From assembly GCA_947379895.1 (NCBI GenBank), contig CANCPA010000017.1:1-38180 (forward strand): a DNA stretch of 38,180 nt, read 5' to 3'. The stretch's first letter is position 1. Every line of letters starts with the position of its first letter. Position numbers and translations under genes: made by a program. The notes beneath the pieces are model-generated. The model was not told where the DNA came from, searched no databases, and was given only the letters and a program-made list of their open reading frames with translations. Of the stretch, positions 17,929 to 28,218 are shown in pieces. Source of the stretch: Chitinophagaceae bacterium. GTDB taxonomy: Bacteria > Bacteroidota > Bacteroidia > Chitinophagales > Chitinophagaceae.

Positions 17929-20900
17929 TTACTGTACCGATAAATTTGTCTGATAAATTAATTGCTTACTATCAACTGAAGTGATTAACACATTGTAAAC
18001 ACCTTTTGCTATTGAACTTTCAATGTTTACGGAATGAGTACCATTACCACCTGCATGAGCAATTGTACTTTCAGCCACCTTTTGTCCCAATGCATTTGTA
18101 ATACTTACTACATACTTACCTGCAACTACATTTCCTAATTGAACATTGAAGGTGTTGCCTGTCAATGGATTCGGATAGATAGTGGTGAGTGGTGAGTTGT
18201 TAGTGGAGAGTTTAGCGATGTTGCTGTAAGTGATTGTTCCGTCTGTGCTAATTGCCTTGATACGGTAGTAGGTAGTTACTGTTACCTTATCATCAGTTGC
18301 AGTGTAACTTGCTGTTGCTGTATTCTTGGCAACTTGTTGTGCAATTGCTGTAAAGAGTGTTCCATCATTTGATTTCTCAACTTCATAGCTTGTTACTCCA
18401 TTCTCTCCAACTGTATTCCAATTGATAGTTGCAATTGTACCATTCACTTTTGCACTTGCAACGAAGCTGTTAACTGCCAATGTGGTTGGTTTGAAAACGA
18501 TGCTGAACCTATTTTGATAAGTTGCAGCAACTTTTGCATCTGCTGTGAAACTAATTGTATTGATTCCTGCTGCTAAAGCTGTTGTAGTATTCTTATACGC
18601 ATCATGCAAGTAAGCAGTTAAACCATTTGCTGTATAAGCAGTAGCATCTATTTCCAATTGATAGGTTGTTCCACTCAATGAACCAATGTTGATGACTAAC
18701 ACATCATTTGCTATGGCAGGTAATCTTCCATCAATACTCAAACTCTTAGTTCCTTCAAGGATTGATAAATTATCTGCTGCATTGCTCATCTTCACATTGT
18801 CTTCTACTCCAATTGCATTGCTGAATTGTGTTCCAAATACGGCTACTGCTCCATCCATCTTAGCTGTTGCTCCGCCTCCCTGTTTCAACAAAGTGAATGC
18901 CATCTTGCTGTTTGGTGTGGTTGCGCCAAATACTGAAGTTCTTGAAGTACTTAAGATTGACTTATCAGCTTCTGTAATCTGTAATTGTGGTGATGATGAA
19001 GTATTTCCAATCAAGAAACCTTGTCCTGCTTGTATGAATTGTCCGTAAGTAGCATTATTACTTGATGTATTACTTACTGCATTATAAGATACATAAGATC
19101 CTGTTGAACCCATTGTAGGATCTAAATAATAATACCTAGGATCAATATTTGTTAATCGACCACTTATGTAAATATTATGGAAATCAATTGGTGCAGCATA
19201 AGGGTTTGCCACATAAGTGTAACCATTTGATGCTGCGTTTAATCCAATGCTATTTGTATAAACACCATTAGAAACTCCACTTGTAGTATAGGTAACAGTA
19301 CCTGTAATTAAACTACCGGTTGCTCTTAAGGTAGTAGCAGCGTTCATTGCCAGTTGTGTAGGGCCTGTAACCATCACTACACCTGAAGTATCTAAGTCGA
19401 AGCTTCTATCTCCTCTTACCAATACTCGATAGGCCTGATAAGGATTTAATAGTTCTGTCTTAGTGTTCTTCACGGTATCCCATCCTGCCCTGTAGTAGAA
19501 GGCAGAAGCATTTCCTGTTAATGAATGATCAATGCCATAAGTTGCGTCCACTAAATTATGACGTACAATTGTATCGAGAATACCTGTGATAAACATACCA
19601 TAGCCTGTGTTTGCATAACTACCACTTTCTTGCCATGTATTGAATAGGTAATTTGTAGCACTGTACACACCACCTGAACTAATATCTCTGTATGCACGGA
19701 AGCCTTTAGGAATAAAACGTTCTACTGTTACATTTCCAGAAATAGTTCCAGTATTACCACTTACTCCATAAGGGGCAAGGATACCACTATTTGCTATACT
19801 AGTGGATTTTAGGGTAAGGTTACCATTAGTAGTTAACACTCCTGCAGTCAGGGTTAGTACACCTGTAACACCAAGATTGTTGATGCCGCTAGTAATGCTT
19901 AAGTTATGACTATTATTTACTGTCAGATTGGCTACAACACCATTTCCACTAATTGTTTGGGCTGTAGAACCATTCAATAAAGTTGTACCTGTCCCACTAA
20001 TTGTCCCGTTATTAATGATAGTAGCACCTTTCACAGTCAGCGTACCATTATTTACAACGTTCACATTACTGTTTACTGTTAAATTGTTACAAGAAAGGGA
20101 TGTGGAAAATGTAAGATTGGCTGCAATAGTTGCATTTTGAGTATAGTCTGGGACTCCTCCTGTCCAAGTTGTACCATTCCATGTGGTGTTAGAAGGTTGA
20201 ATAGTTAGTGCGAGGTTCTGGGTCGCAACGCCTGCAATGTTGGTATTTGTCAACACAATATCCGTTAACCCTGTACCTGATGGCGTACCTGAAATTGTAG
20301 GACTTGAGAATGAAAGACCTGCTGGCAGATTTGTCGCATTAAAAGTTCCTGAATGAGCACCTGTAATGGTATAGGTATAATACTGACTAGAACCAGAATT
20401 ATCTGAATTAGCACTTGTAATAGTAGGTAGTGGAAATACGGAGCCATTAGTACCAATTACAAAAGTATTAGAAGTTATATTGGCAGGCAATGTATAGCCG
20501 CTAAAGGAGACATAGTGGTTACCAAAAGCACTAGCTGTTGCAAGATTAATGTTCATTGAAGCATATCCTCCACTAAGTTGACTAGTAGTCAAAACGCCCA
20601 ACTGAGAATTTGTGGCAATTCCTGTTGCAGAAGTTGAATAGAAAGTAATATCTGACTGTGAACTTGCTAAAGAGGACGTAATATTCCATTGGTATGGAAT
20701 ACAACTAGCACTAGTAAATACATTCGCAGCGGATAATGCAGCAACTCCAACTGTGTAAGAAGGTGATAGTGTTGTATTAGCAAATGAAATGGGTAAATAA
20801 TTAGTACCAGTTGTTCCTATTGGGATAGTTACTACAGAATTACTCAATGAATTTACGGTAACTTTTCCAGTTCCAGATTCAGACAAATAAGAAGAAGACG

Positions 20901-23900
20901 AACCCGTAGAAAATGCGGTTGCATCGCCAGTAATAGAGAAATTCCCCATATTTATTATGCCATTTGTCAATGTAAGACCGCCTAATGTAACATTAGAGTA
21001 CAATGTTAACCCACCTGCATTATTCATAGTTATTCCAACCTTATCAGTAGTGCCAACACTCGTTTGATCCATATATAAAGTACTGGCATTACTTCCTGTT
21101 GTTCCCATCAAGTTGATGCTAGGTGATGAACCTCCTCCTGTAACAGACTCTAAACTTCCATAAGTGTTGCTAACCCTATTTCCTGCATTCGTGGTATATC
21201 CTTGATAATAATCACATGCAAGTGAGTAACCATTCAAGTTCAAACTAAACAAAGTTGCTGAACCAGAATTTCCTATTAACATCCTACCATAAGTAGTGGT
21301 ATTACCACCAAGTTTTACGTTGCTGAATATTGAAAAGTAACCATCAACCGAAGTTGGCACTCCAGCAATTGCAGGGGCACTATTGGAGAAATTAACCCAC
21401 AAAACTTTGGGCGTATTAATAGTAGCACTTCCACTATTAATAGATATTCTCCCTTTGCTACCCAAAGATGTTGTGTATGTAAAATAGCCTGTTCCAACAG
21501 TTGTGCCATTGGCATCTCCAGAACAATTACCTCCGCAGCTTAACACACTTGTAGTAGCCATGTTAAGTTGTCCACCAGAAAAAATAATTGAACCCACCTG
21601 AGAAGCTCCTGTAACATTTATTTGGCTACCTGCTTGCACAACAATAGTATCACTCGCAGAAATTGTTTGACCAGTAGCAGTATAATTGCCTCCCGAAGGA
21701 GAAGAACTCCATCCACTGCTAGAGGCTGTTGAACCTGACCCATTATTTAGTATTGCAACATTGGTAGCTGTAGGATCTGAATACCATTTTGTCACGTTAA
21801 TTGTCAGTACCAAAGTCTTAGTTGCTACGCCTGCTATATTGGTATTGGTTAAATTAATGTTAGCCACACCTGAGCTTGTAACGGAAGGAGTTCCTGATAT
21901 GGTAGGACTTGAGAAAGATAGTCCTGACGGCAAGTTGGTGGCGTTTAGTGTGCCAATATTTGCACCTAAAATCGTATATGAATAAGCATTACTTGCGATA
22001 ATGCTAGCAGTAAGCGTACTTGTAATGGTAGGTAAAGGGAATACAGATCCATTTGTACCAATCACAAAAGTATTCGTAGTTGTATTGGCAGGAAGGGTAT
22101 AACCAGTAAATGTTGTAAAGTAGTTGCCAATAGCGTTTGCTGTGGCCAAATTAGTGGTCATCGATGTATATCCACCACTAAGCTGTGTCGCAGTCAAAAC
22201 CCCTAATTGAGAAGTTGAAGTAATACCAGTTGAAGAAGTTGAATAAAAAGTAATGTCTGACTGAGGGTTTTGTACAGACGAAGTAATATTCCACTGATAA
22301 GGAATACAACTAGCACTAGTATAAACATTTGCAGCCGTTAATGATGATACTCCCACCGTAAAAGAAGGGGAAAGCGTTGTATTAGCAAAAGAAACAGGAA
22401 GGTAGTTTGTCCCTGTAGTTCCAATAGGGATTGTTACAACAGCATTACTCAATGAATTTACAGTAACTGTTCCTGTTCCAGATTCAGATAAATAGGAAGC
22501 TGAAGAACCAGCTGAAAACACGGAAGCATCTCCAAATATTGAATAATTGCCCATTGAGATAAGGCCGTTAGTCAACGTAAGACCACCCAAAGTTAGGTTC
22601 GAATACAAGGTTAATCCACCTGCATTGTTAATAGTTAATGCCACCTTATCGGTAGTACCTACACTTGTTTGATCCATATACAAGGTACTTACATTGCTAC
22701 CTGAATTGCCATTTAAAATTATACCAGGAGTGGAACCACCACCACTAACCGCTGCCAAACTTCCATAAGTGTTGCTGACTCGAGATCCAGAAAAAGTAGT
22801 ATATCCAGAATAATAATCACAGGAAAGAATGTAACCATTCAGATTTAGGCTATAAGTAGTGGCAGATGCACCGTTAGCGATAAGCATCTTTCCATTAGTT
22901 GTGGTGTTTCCCACAAGTTTCACATTACTGTAAATAGAAATATACCCATTCACAGAGGTTGGTACACCACCAATAGAGGGAGCACTATTGGTAAAATTGA
23001 CACCAAGAGATTTTGGATTTGAAGTGGTTGCACTAGCACTATTTAGTGCAATACGTCCCTTTAAAGAACTTCCAACTGATGTTGTATAAGTAAAATATCC
23101 AGTACCTACAGTAGTTCCATTTACGTCACCTGCACAGAATCCAGTACTTAAAATTACACTTGCAACATTCATATTGAGTTGTCCTCCAGAAAATACTATT
23201 CCTGTAATCTGTGAGGTACCGTTCACATTTATTTTACTTCCCGCTTGCACCACTATAATATCACCTGCACCAATGACTTGATTGATAGCCGTATAATCTC
23301 CTCCAGAAGGCGAAGAACTCCAACCACTACTTAAAGCCGACGAACCCGACCCATTATCTATGATAGCAATATTGGTACCTGTAGGATCGGCATACCAAGT
23401 AGAAACAGTAATAGTCAAAGCCAAATTTTTGGTTACCACACCTGCGATGTTGGTATTAGTAAGTGTTATATTATTCGTCACACCTGAAACTGTTACTGAA
23501 GGAGTTCCAGAAATAGTCGGACTAGAAAAAGAAATGCCAGATGGCAAATTAGTTGCATTCAAAGTGCCAATATTTGCACCTGTAATGGTGTAAGAGTAAA
23601 CATTAGCAGCGTTTGTAGATGCAGTTACTGCACTAGTGATAGTAGGCAGCGGGAAAACAGACCCAGTATTGGCAATTACATAGGTATTTGCTAAAGAGTT
23701 ATTGTACAGTGCGTAACTGCTAGGTGTTGTGGCGATATATGGTCCTGCACCAGAAATGGACATAGAAGTCAAGTAAGCAGGTGAAGCTGTACTTGTAGTA
23801 ACTACATTGGCATAGCCTGTAGTACCATTGACCAATACTCCCAATTGTGCAGTACTACCGCCAGAAGTTGTAAATCCAGTATTTACAGTTGGAGATTGAA

Positions 23901-26900
23901 AGGCAAGAGTAGCTGTAGGACTTGCTCCACCTATTGTCGTGATATTCCATTGGTAGGGTAATGAATTGCTTGTACCACCTGACAAATTTGTTGAAATCAA
24001 AGTAGAAACACTCACCGTAAATGAAGTAGGAGCACCTGTGGTATTAGCAAAAGAAACAGGAGTATAAACAGCACCGCTGTTATAAGTACCAATTGGAACG
24101 ATAGTAGCCGTACTATTTGTTGATGGCGAAGTAATAATCAATGACCCACCTGTAGCTGCATTACCACTAATACCTTCTGCAAAGAAAGACGAGGAATTAG
24201 CCGTTGGGAAAGTGGCGGCTGAAACAGTCTGCCCATTCAAATAAACGATACCACTAGTAAGGGAGGATGGATTAGAACCAGAATTTGCCAAATACAGGTT
24301 ATTGTATAATATCATATAACTTGTGCCAGTTGTATTCATGGTCAGGTTGAGTGCATTTGTAGCACTTGCACTATTTGTGGTATTCTGATCCATAAAAAGG
24401 GTAGAGTTCGTACTTGCTCCAGTCAATATTAGAGAACTGTTACCGCCTCCTGTCAACACATTATAGGGGCTAGATGTATTTCCCAAATAATATTGTGTAC
24501 AAGTCAATGAGAATCCATTTAAAGCTAATACACTTGTTATAGTTGGACTTCCATTTTTTAATCTACAAGGTAATATTGTATTTCCACCCAATTTTACATA
24601 AGTGAGCATAGTCACTGGTCCAGTAAATCCACTTGATGCGTGAAAGTCAGCATAGAGTAATTGCGGGTTAGGACTTGTACCAATCGTCGCAACTCCTGAG
24701 GTGATGTTTACACTCCCACCTGTACCTAAGCCTCCTCCATTAAAATAGATAGAACCGGCACCAGAAAGTGTACCAGTTGCCTGTGTGGTTGTTCCATCAG
24801 CAGAACCTGCCAAATTTTTTGTCAAAGTAATCGTCGAATTAGTGGAAACGCTCAAAGTTCCACCAGTCATTAATAGATTACCAGTAATGGAAAAGTATCC
24901 TGTACTACTTGGTCCAATATTTAAGGTGGCACCAGAACCAATTGTCAAATCAGAGGAAGTAGTTACTGCAGTAGAGGAAGTACCTGCATTAACATTTAAG
25001 ATTCCCGTTAGGTTTATAGCACCAAGTGAGACAGAGACTACAGTAACATACAGCGTACCTGCAATGCTTGTACCACCTGTTATAGATGCTCCAATATTTG
25101 CAGTGCCTCCATTATTAACATTGATTCCACCTGAAGAAATTGCAGCACTTGTGGTTAATGTACCACCATTTCTTACCACCACACCTCCTGCTATTATTCC
25201 AGAACTGTTTGAAGTTGCAGTACCAGCTACTGTTAAATTAGTAGCAGTTGTTAGTCCAATATTAACATTAAGCGTACCCCCACTATTTACAGTTACATAT
25301 CCAAATGTGGCTGCTGAAGTTCCAAATGTTAAAGTCCCTCCATTTTCTACGATGATATTATCGATAGTATTTATTGAGGTTGTATTTGCAATTCCCCCTC
25401 CATTAGGAGCGGTGTACAAAGTTCCTGAAGTGATGGCGTTACCATTCATTACCACTGTATTATTGTTGGTATAATAGGTTACAGCAGCTGCTGATAAATC
25501 ACTTATAGCATTACCTATATAGAAAGTGTTTGCGGTAGTATTTGCAGGTAAAGTATAGCCATTTAGGGTTGCAGTATATGGATTACTTGTAGTTGTACCT
25601 GAAACACTTTGAATGCCTGAAATAGAACTAGTACCACTAGTTGCAAAACCCACTTGCGAAGGTGAACCAGTTAAGCCCTGCGAGTTAGAGGCAGATTGGA
25701 AGACAATAGAGGAGGTTGATCCAGAAACAGTAGATTGTATAGACCAAACAAAGGGAACACAATTACTAGAATTAGCTACGTTTGGTATTGATGTAGCTAA
25801 AACCGTTGCGCCCGATAACCCTGTAGAAGGTGTTTGAGAAACTGTGAATTGTGTAGCACTTAAAACTGTTAAAACTGTTGTGTTTGTCGCAAAAGCCCCT
25901 GTACCTCCTGTAACAGTAACGGTGGTTCCCACAGTAAGGTTGGCAGTACTTGTACAAGTTATGGTAGTTCCACTACCACTAGCAGAACTTAATGACAAAT
26001 TCGCTACACTTGCTACTGTTGAAGTGGCTAGTATGGATGCACCCGCTAACAAAGCAGTAGTTGGAGTTGAAGACACAGTGAATTGTGTAGCACTTGTTAT
26101 GGTAGCTACCGTTGTATTGGCAGCAAATACACCTGTACCACCTACAACTGTTACTGTTGAACCTACAGCAAGATTGGCAGTACTTGCACAGGTAACAGTT
26201 GTACTACTACTACTTGCACTAGAGAGATATAAATAACTGGAGGTTATAGGAGACACTCCTACTGTAAAACTAGGTGTAGAAGGAGAGGTTGAAGTATTTG
26301 CGAAAGAAATAGGAAGGTAAGTGTTGTAAGTACCAATTGGAACAACGGTAGGCGTTCCATTAGTAGAAGGTGAAGTAATTTTTGCATAACCACCACCCGC
26401 AGCACTACTGCTACCACTAGCTAGATACGATGTGGAACTTCCAGAAGGGAATGTGGCACCATTAACAGTATTACCATTCAAATAAATAATGCCCGTGGTC
26501 AGTGTTAACCCACTAAGGGTAGCATTTGAGTAGAGTGTCAGACCGCCTGCATTGTTCATAGTGATAGCCACATTATCAGTAGTTCCAACACTTGTCTGAT
26601 CCATGTATAATGTACTTGCATTATTGGTTCCTGAGGCGTTAGTCAGGGTTATACTTGGAGACGAACCACCACCGCTAACAGCAGCCAAGCTGCCATAAGT
26701 GTTGCTGATACGATTTCCTGAGTTTAGGGTATAACCTTGATAATAATCGCAAGAGAGGGTGTAACCATTCAAGTTTAGACTATATACTGTTGATGCCCCA
26801 CTATTACCAATCAACATCCTACCATTTGTCGTGGTATTTCCACCAAGCTTTACATTACTATATATTGAGAAATACCCATCAACCGAGGTTGCAGTAGCAC

Positions 26901-27420
26901 CAATTGAAGGTGCACTATTTGTCAAATTAACCCATAGCACTTTAGGAGTTGAAGTTGTAGCACTAGCACTATTTAGAGAAATTCTACCTCGGTTTGCGAA
27001 AGTAAGTGATGTGGTATAAGTAAAATATCCAGTTCCAACAGTCGTACCATTTACATCTCCTGCACAGTATCCGGTACTCAATGTAACTCCAGAAACATTC
27101 ATATTGAGTTGTCCACCTGTAAATAAAATACCAACTACCTGTGCTGATGCGTTCACATTTATCTTACTTCCAGACTGTACTACAATTACATCAGCTGTTC
27201 CTACGGTTTGTGCTGTTCCCGTAAATGGACCAGATGATGATGTACTCAATCCACTACTAGAAGCTCCATTGCCACTAATTATGGCTACGGTTACACCAGT
27301 TGGATCGGCATACCATGTACTAGCAGCTAAAAGGGATTGTGAAAGCCCAAGAAACAATATTAGGGTTAAAAAACTGCGCAATTTTTGGGCAGTAAAAATG
27401 TTGACAAGCATCGCTTTCAT
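17929..27420 (-). CDS. Giant repetitive T9SS-secreted adhesin-like protein
   Basis: At 3163 residues this is the largest gene here. A signal peptide covers about 1-32. The sequence is Ser/Thr/Gly/Asn-rich with few charged residues. Three long repeats start with (T/K)WY(A/S)DPT at about residues 35, 1341 and 1875; they share GDxNGTTVGTGYFTYTTS, SNxKLxGNTTTxG and LYMDQTSVGTTD blocks. Putative Ig (He_PIG-like) domains with ATNLPSG(I/L)SFSSPTISG close the units at about 1260-1340, 1800-1873 and 2337-2407. The first repeat is interrupted at about 397-542 by two 78-residue modules. A diverged beta-helix stretch fills 660-1250. From about 2563 (VERFIPKG) the C-terminal region matches the other giant protein, ending in an FN3-like domain and a T9SS type A sorting domain (about 3080-3163, IYPNPLTG). 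It is probably a surface-displayed binding filament; no catalytic motif was seen. Confidence 0.87.
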   Translation of the reverse strand: MKAMLVNIFTAQKLRSFLTLILFLGLSQSLLAASTWYADPTGVTVAIISGNGASSSGLSTSSSGPFTGTAQTVGTADVIVVQSGSKINVNASAQVVGILFTGGQLNMNVSGVTLSTGYCAGDVNGTTVGTGYFTYTTSLTFANRGRISLNSASATTSTPKVLWVNLTNSAPSIGATATSVDGYFSIYSNVKLGGNTTTNGRMLIGNSGASTVYSLNLNGYTLSCDYYQGYTLNSGNRISNTYGSLAAVSGGGSSPSITLTNASGTNNASTLYMDQTSVGTTDNVAITMNNAGGLTLYSNATLSGLTLTTGIIYLNGNTVNGATFPSGSSTSYLASGSSSAAGGGYAKITSPSTNGTPTVVPIGTYNTYLPISFANTSTSPSTPSFTVGVSPITSSYLYLSSASSSSTTVTCASTANLAVGSTVTVVGGTGVFAANTTVATITSATQFTVSSTPTTALLAGASILATSTVASVANLSLSSASGSGTTITCTSTANLTVGTTVTVTGGTGAFATNTTVLTVLSATQFTVSQTPSTGLSGATVLATSIPNVANSSNCVPFVWSIQSTVSGSTSSIVFQSASNSQGLTGSPSQVGFATSGTSSISGIQSVSGTTTSNPYTATLNGYTLPANTTANTFYIGNAISDLSAAAVTYYTNNNTVVMNGNAITSGTLYTAPNGGGIANTTSINTIDNIIVENGGTLTFGTSAATFGYVTVNSGGTLNVNIGLTTATNLTVAGTATSNSSGIIAGGVVVRNGGTLTTSAAISSGGINVNNGGTANIGASITGGTSIAGTLYVTVVSVSLGAINLTGILNVNAGTSSTAVTTSSDLTIGSGATLNIGPSSTGYFSITGNLLMTGGTLSVSTNSTITLTKNLAGSADGTTTQATGTLSGAGSIYFNGGGLGTGGSVNITSGVATIGTSPNPQLLYADFHASSGFTGPVTMLTYVKLGGNTILPCRLKNGSPTITSVLALNGFSLTCTQYYLGNTSSPYNVLTGGGNSSLILTGASTNSTLFMDQNTTNSASATNALNLTMNTTGTSYMILYNNLYLANSGSNPSSLTSGIVYLNGQTVSAATFPTANSSSFFAEGISGNAATGGSLIITSPSTNSTATIVPIGTYNSGAVYTPVSFANTTGAPTSFTVSVSTLISTNLSGGTSNSLPYQWNITTIGGASPTATLAFQSPTVNTGFTTSGGSTAQLGVLVNGTTGYANVVTTSTASPAYLTSMSISGAGPYIATTPSSYALYNNSLANTYVIANTGSVFPLPTITSAVTASTNAANVYSYTITGANIGTLNATNLPSGISFSSPTISGTPSVTVSGVTNNITLTNTNIAGVVTKNLALTITVSTWYADPTGTNIAIIDNGSGSSALSSGWSSSPSGGDYTAINQVIGAGDIIVVQAGSKINVNGTSQITGIVFSGGQLNMNVASVILSTGFCAGDVNGTTVGTGYFTYTTSVGSSLKGRIALNSASATTSNPKSLGVNFTNSAPSIGGVPTSVNGYISIYSNVKLVGNTTTNGKMLIANGASATTYSLNLNGYILSCDYYSGYTTFSGSRVSNTYGSLAAVSGGGSTPGIILNGNSGSNVSTLYMDQTSVGTTDKVALTINNAGGLTLYSNLTLGGLTLTNGLISMGNYSIFGDASVFSAGSSASYLSESGTGTVTVNSLSNAVVTIPIGTTGTNYLPVSFANTTLSPSFTVGVSSLTAANVYTSASCIPYQWNITSSVQNPQSDITFYSTSSTGITSTSQLGVLTATQLSGGYTSMTTNLATANAIGNYFTTFTGYTLPANTTTNTFVIGTNGSVFPLPTITSTLTASIIASNAYSYTILGANIGTLNATNLPSGLSFSSPTISGTPSVTSSGVANINLTNTNIAGVATKTLVLTINVTKWYSDPTATNVAILNNGSGSTASSSGWSSSPSGGNYTATGQTISASDTIVVQAGSQINVTGASQVGSIIFSGGQLNMATTSVLSCGGNCSGDANGTTVGTGYFTYTTSLGSKGRISINSGSATINTPKVLWVNFSNSAPAIAGVPTSVDGYFSIFSNVKLGGNTTTYGRMLIGNSGSATLFSLNLNGYSLACDYYQGYTTNAGNRVSNTYGSLESVTGGGSSPSINLMGTTGSNASTLYMDQTSVGTTDKVGITMNNAGGLTLYSNVTLGGLTLTNGIINMGNFSITGDATAFSTGSSSSYLSESGTGKVTVNSLSNSVVTIPIGTTGTNYLPISFANTTLSPSYTVGVAALSAANVFTSASCIPYQWNITSSLASSQSDITFYSTSATGIATNSQLGVLTTSQLSGGYASMNINLATASAFGNHYVSFSGYTLPANITSNTFVIGTNGSVFPLPTITSANSDNSGSSQYYTYTITGAHSGTFNATNLPAGLSFSSPTISGTPSGTGLTDIVLTNTNIAGVATQNLALTIQPSNTTWNGTTWTGGVPDYTQNATIAANLTFSTSLSCNNLTVNSNVNVVNNGTLTVKGATIINNGTISGTGTTLLNGSTAQTISGNGVVANLTVNNSHNLSITSGINNLGVTGVLTLTAGVLTTNGNLTLKSTSIANSGILAPYGVSGNTGTISGNVTVERFIPKGFRAYRDISSGGVYSATNYLFNTWQESGSYANTGYGMFITGILDTIVRHNLVDATYGIDHSLTGNASAFYYRAGWDTVKNTKTELLNPYQAYRVLVRGDRSFDLDTSGVVMVTGPTQLAMNAATTLRATGSLITGTVTYTTSGVSNGVYTNSIGLNAASNGYTYVANPYAAPIDFHNIYISGRLTNIDPRYYYLDPTMGSTGSYVSYNAVSNTSSNNATYGQFIQAGQGFLIGNTSSSPQLQITEADKSILSTSRTSVFGATTPNSKMAFTLLKQGGGATAKMDGAVAVFGTQFSNAIGVEDNVKMSNAADNLSILEGTKSLSIDGRLPAIANDVLVINIGSLSGTTYQLEIDATAYTANGLTAYLHDAYKNTTTALAAGINTISFTADAKVAATYQNRFSIVFKPTTLAVNSFVASAKVNGTIATINWNTVGENGVTSYEVEKSNDGTLFTAIAQQVAKNTATASYTATDDKVTVTTYYRIKAISTDGTITYSNIAKLSTNNSPLTTIYPNPLTGNTFNVQLGNVVAGKYVVSITNALGQKVAESTIAHAGGNGTHSVNIESSIAKGVYNVLITSVDSKQLIYQTNLSVQ
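20190..27322 (-). repeat. Internal ~1.6-kb coding repeats
   Basis: Three DNA-level repeats lie within the giant gene. Read along the plus strand their ends marked by a GGATC..CATACCA-type block are near 27299-27322, 23371-23397 and 21770-21796. The second and third are directly adjacent, about 1.6 kb apart; the first is followed by the inserted modules and a diverged section before the second. Matching blocks include the LYMDQTSVGTTD and NGTTVGTGYFTYTTS codons. Divergence is concentrated at third positions and loop regions, so duplication is not very recent. Confidence 0.75.
25797..26230 (-). repeat. Tandem 78-residue module inserted in the first long repeat
   Basis: Two copies 234 bases apart (matching blocks around GAATTGTGTAGCACTT at 25846 and 26080) encode a TVTCxSTANLxVGxTVTV..GTGxFAxNTTV...SATQFTVS pattern. 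This type of module, with TG..NTTV and TxFTVS strands, resembles short beta-repeats seen in phage-tail and surface proteins. It sits exactly where the other long repeats run directly from TVGVSSLTAANVY to CIPYQWNIT. Confidence 0.7.
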
Positions 27421-27517
27421 GTTGTTTTTAATTTTGAGTGTTTGTTAATAAAAAAGAACGTATTTGTTATCATTAAGAAAAAATGACGGTTACTAATAAT
27501 TCCATTAGGAATAGGCA

Positions 27518-28174
27518 TCAATCACTACGCATTTTAATTTGACCAGTATAATAAATATTAAAAGATAGATTATTGAAGCTACCATAAGCTATTAGTTGAT
27601 ATCTGTTATTACCTATATAAATTAGGTTAATGGTAATTCCTTTTTGCCCGTAAAATGTAGTCCTATATACTAATTGTTGAGTAACTGTATCTAATTGCAA
27701 ATTCAAATTGCCTGTTAGTGATTCCCAAATAGGAGTCTTCTTCTTATTAGCAAAAAATGCACTATCTGTTGCATTTGTATAGATAAATGGAGTGAGTCCA
27801 CTCGGAGAACCAATCGTATTAATAATTGAATCAATCAATGAGATGCTTATTAATGAAGAACCAACCATCTTATTTGTTTTACTATTACTATTTGCAGAAG
27901 AATACAATTGTAGATTTACCCTTCTAAAAATGGTATTTAGAGAATCAGGCAATGGCACAGTTGTGTCTAACATAAAGTCAGCCTTAGTCAATTGAAAGGT
28001 GTTGAATGCCTTTATGATTGTTGTATCCCCGACATTAGATACCGAGGTATCCATATATTGATAGGAGACATATCCATTATCTGAAAATGTAGAAATAGTA
28101 GCGTCCTTTTTGCATTGAAAGCAAAGGACACTTACCACTAATAAAAAAATCTTATCGTATAATTTCATATTCAT
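27518..28174 (-). CDS. Lipoprotein of unknown function downstream of susD
   Basis: This 218-residue protein has an N-terminal hydrophobic segment (9-20) ending in Cys21 followed by KKD, a common start for Bacteroidota lipoproteins; the residues before the cysteine (CFQ) are a relaxed lipobox. The rest is polar, beta-rich and has no motif that I recognise. The gene follows susD by 44 bases, the position where SusE/SusF-type surface glycan-binding lipoproteins occur in many loci, but it is shorter than those and shows no clear similarity to them. A role as an accessory binding protein is inference from position only. Confidence 0.75.
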   Translation of the reverse strand: MNMKLYDKIFLLVVSVLCFQCKKDATISTFSDNGYVSYQYMDTSVSNVGDTTIIKAFNTFQLTKADFMLDTTVPLPDSLNTIFRRVNLQLYSSANSNSKTNKMVGSSLISISLIDSIINTIGSPSGLTPFIYTNATDSAFFANKKKTPIWESLTGNLNLQLDTVTQQLVYRTTFYGQKGITINLIYIGNNRYQLIAYGSFNNLSFNIYYTGQIKMRSD

Positions 28175-28218
28175 TCTAATTATTCAACCAACCATATTAA
28201 ACTTCATCCTTGCTATTG

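Noticed and set aside
24785-25474. 229-residue plus-strand open frame
   Set aside because: It lies entirely inside the giant repeat gene on the opposite strand. Its Val/Pro/Thr/Glu-rich product mirrors the reverse complement of Thr/Gly/Asn/Ser-rich codons, and it has no signal, domain or promoter.
25844-26236. 130-residue plus-strand open frame with internal repeats
   Set aside because: Its repeats come from the two 78-residue modules on the minus strand; it is a shadow frame.
27499-27512. Short hairpin after the small lipoprotein gene as a terminator
   Set aside because: The stem is only five base pairs and the T-run is more than ten bases away.
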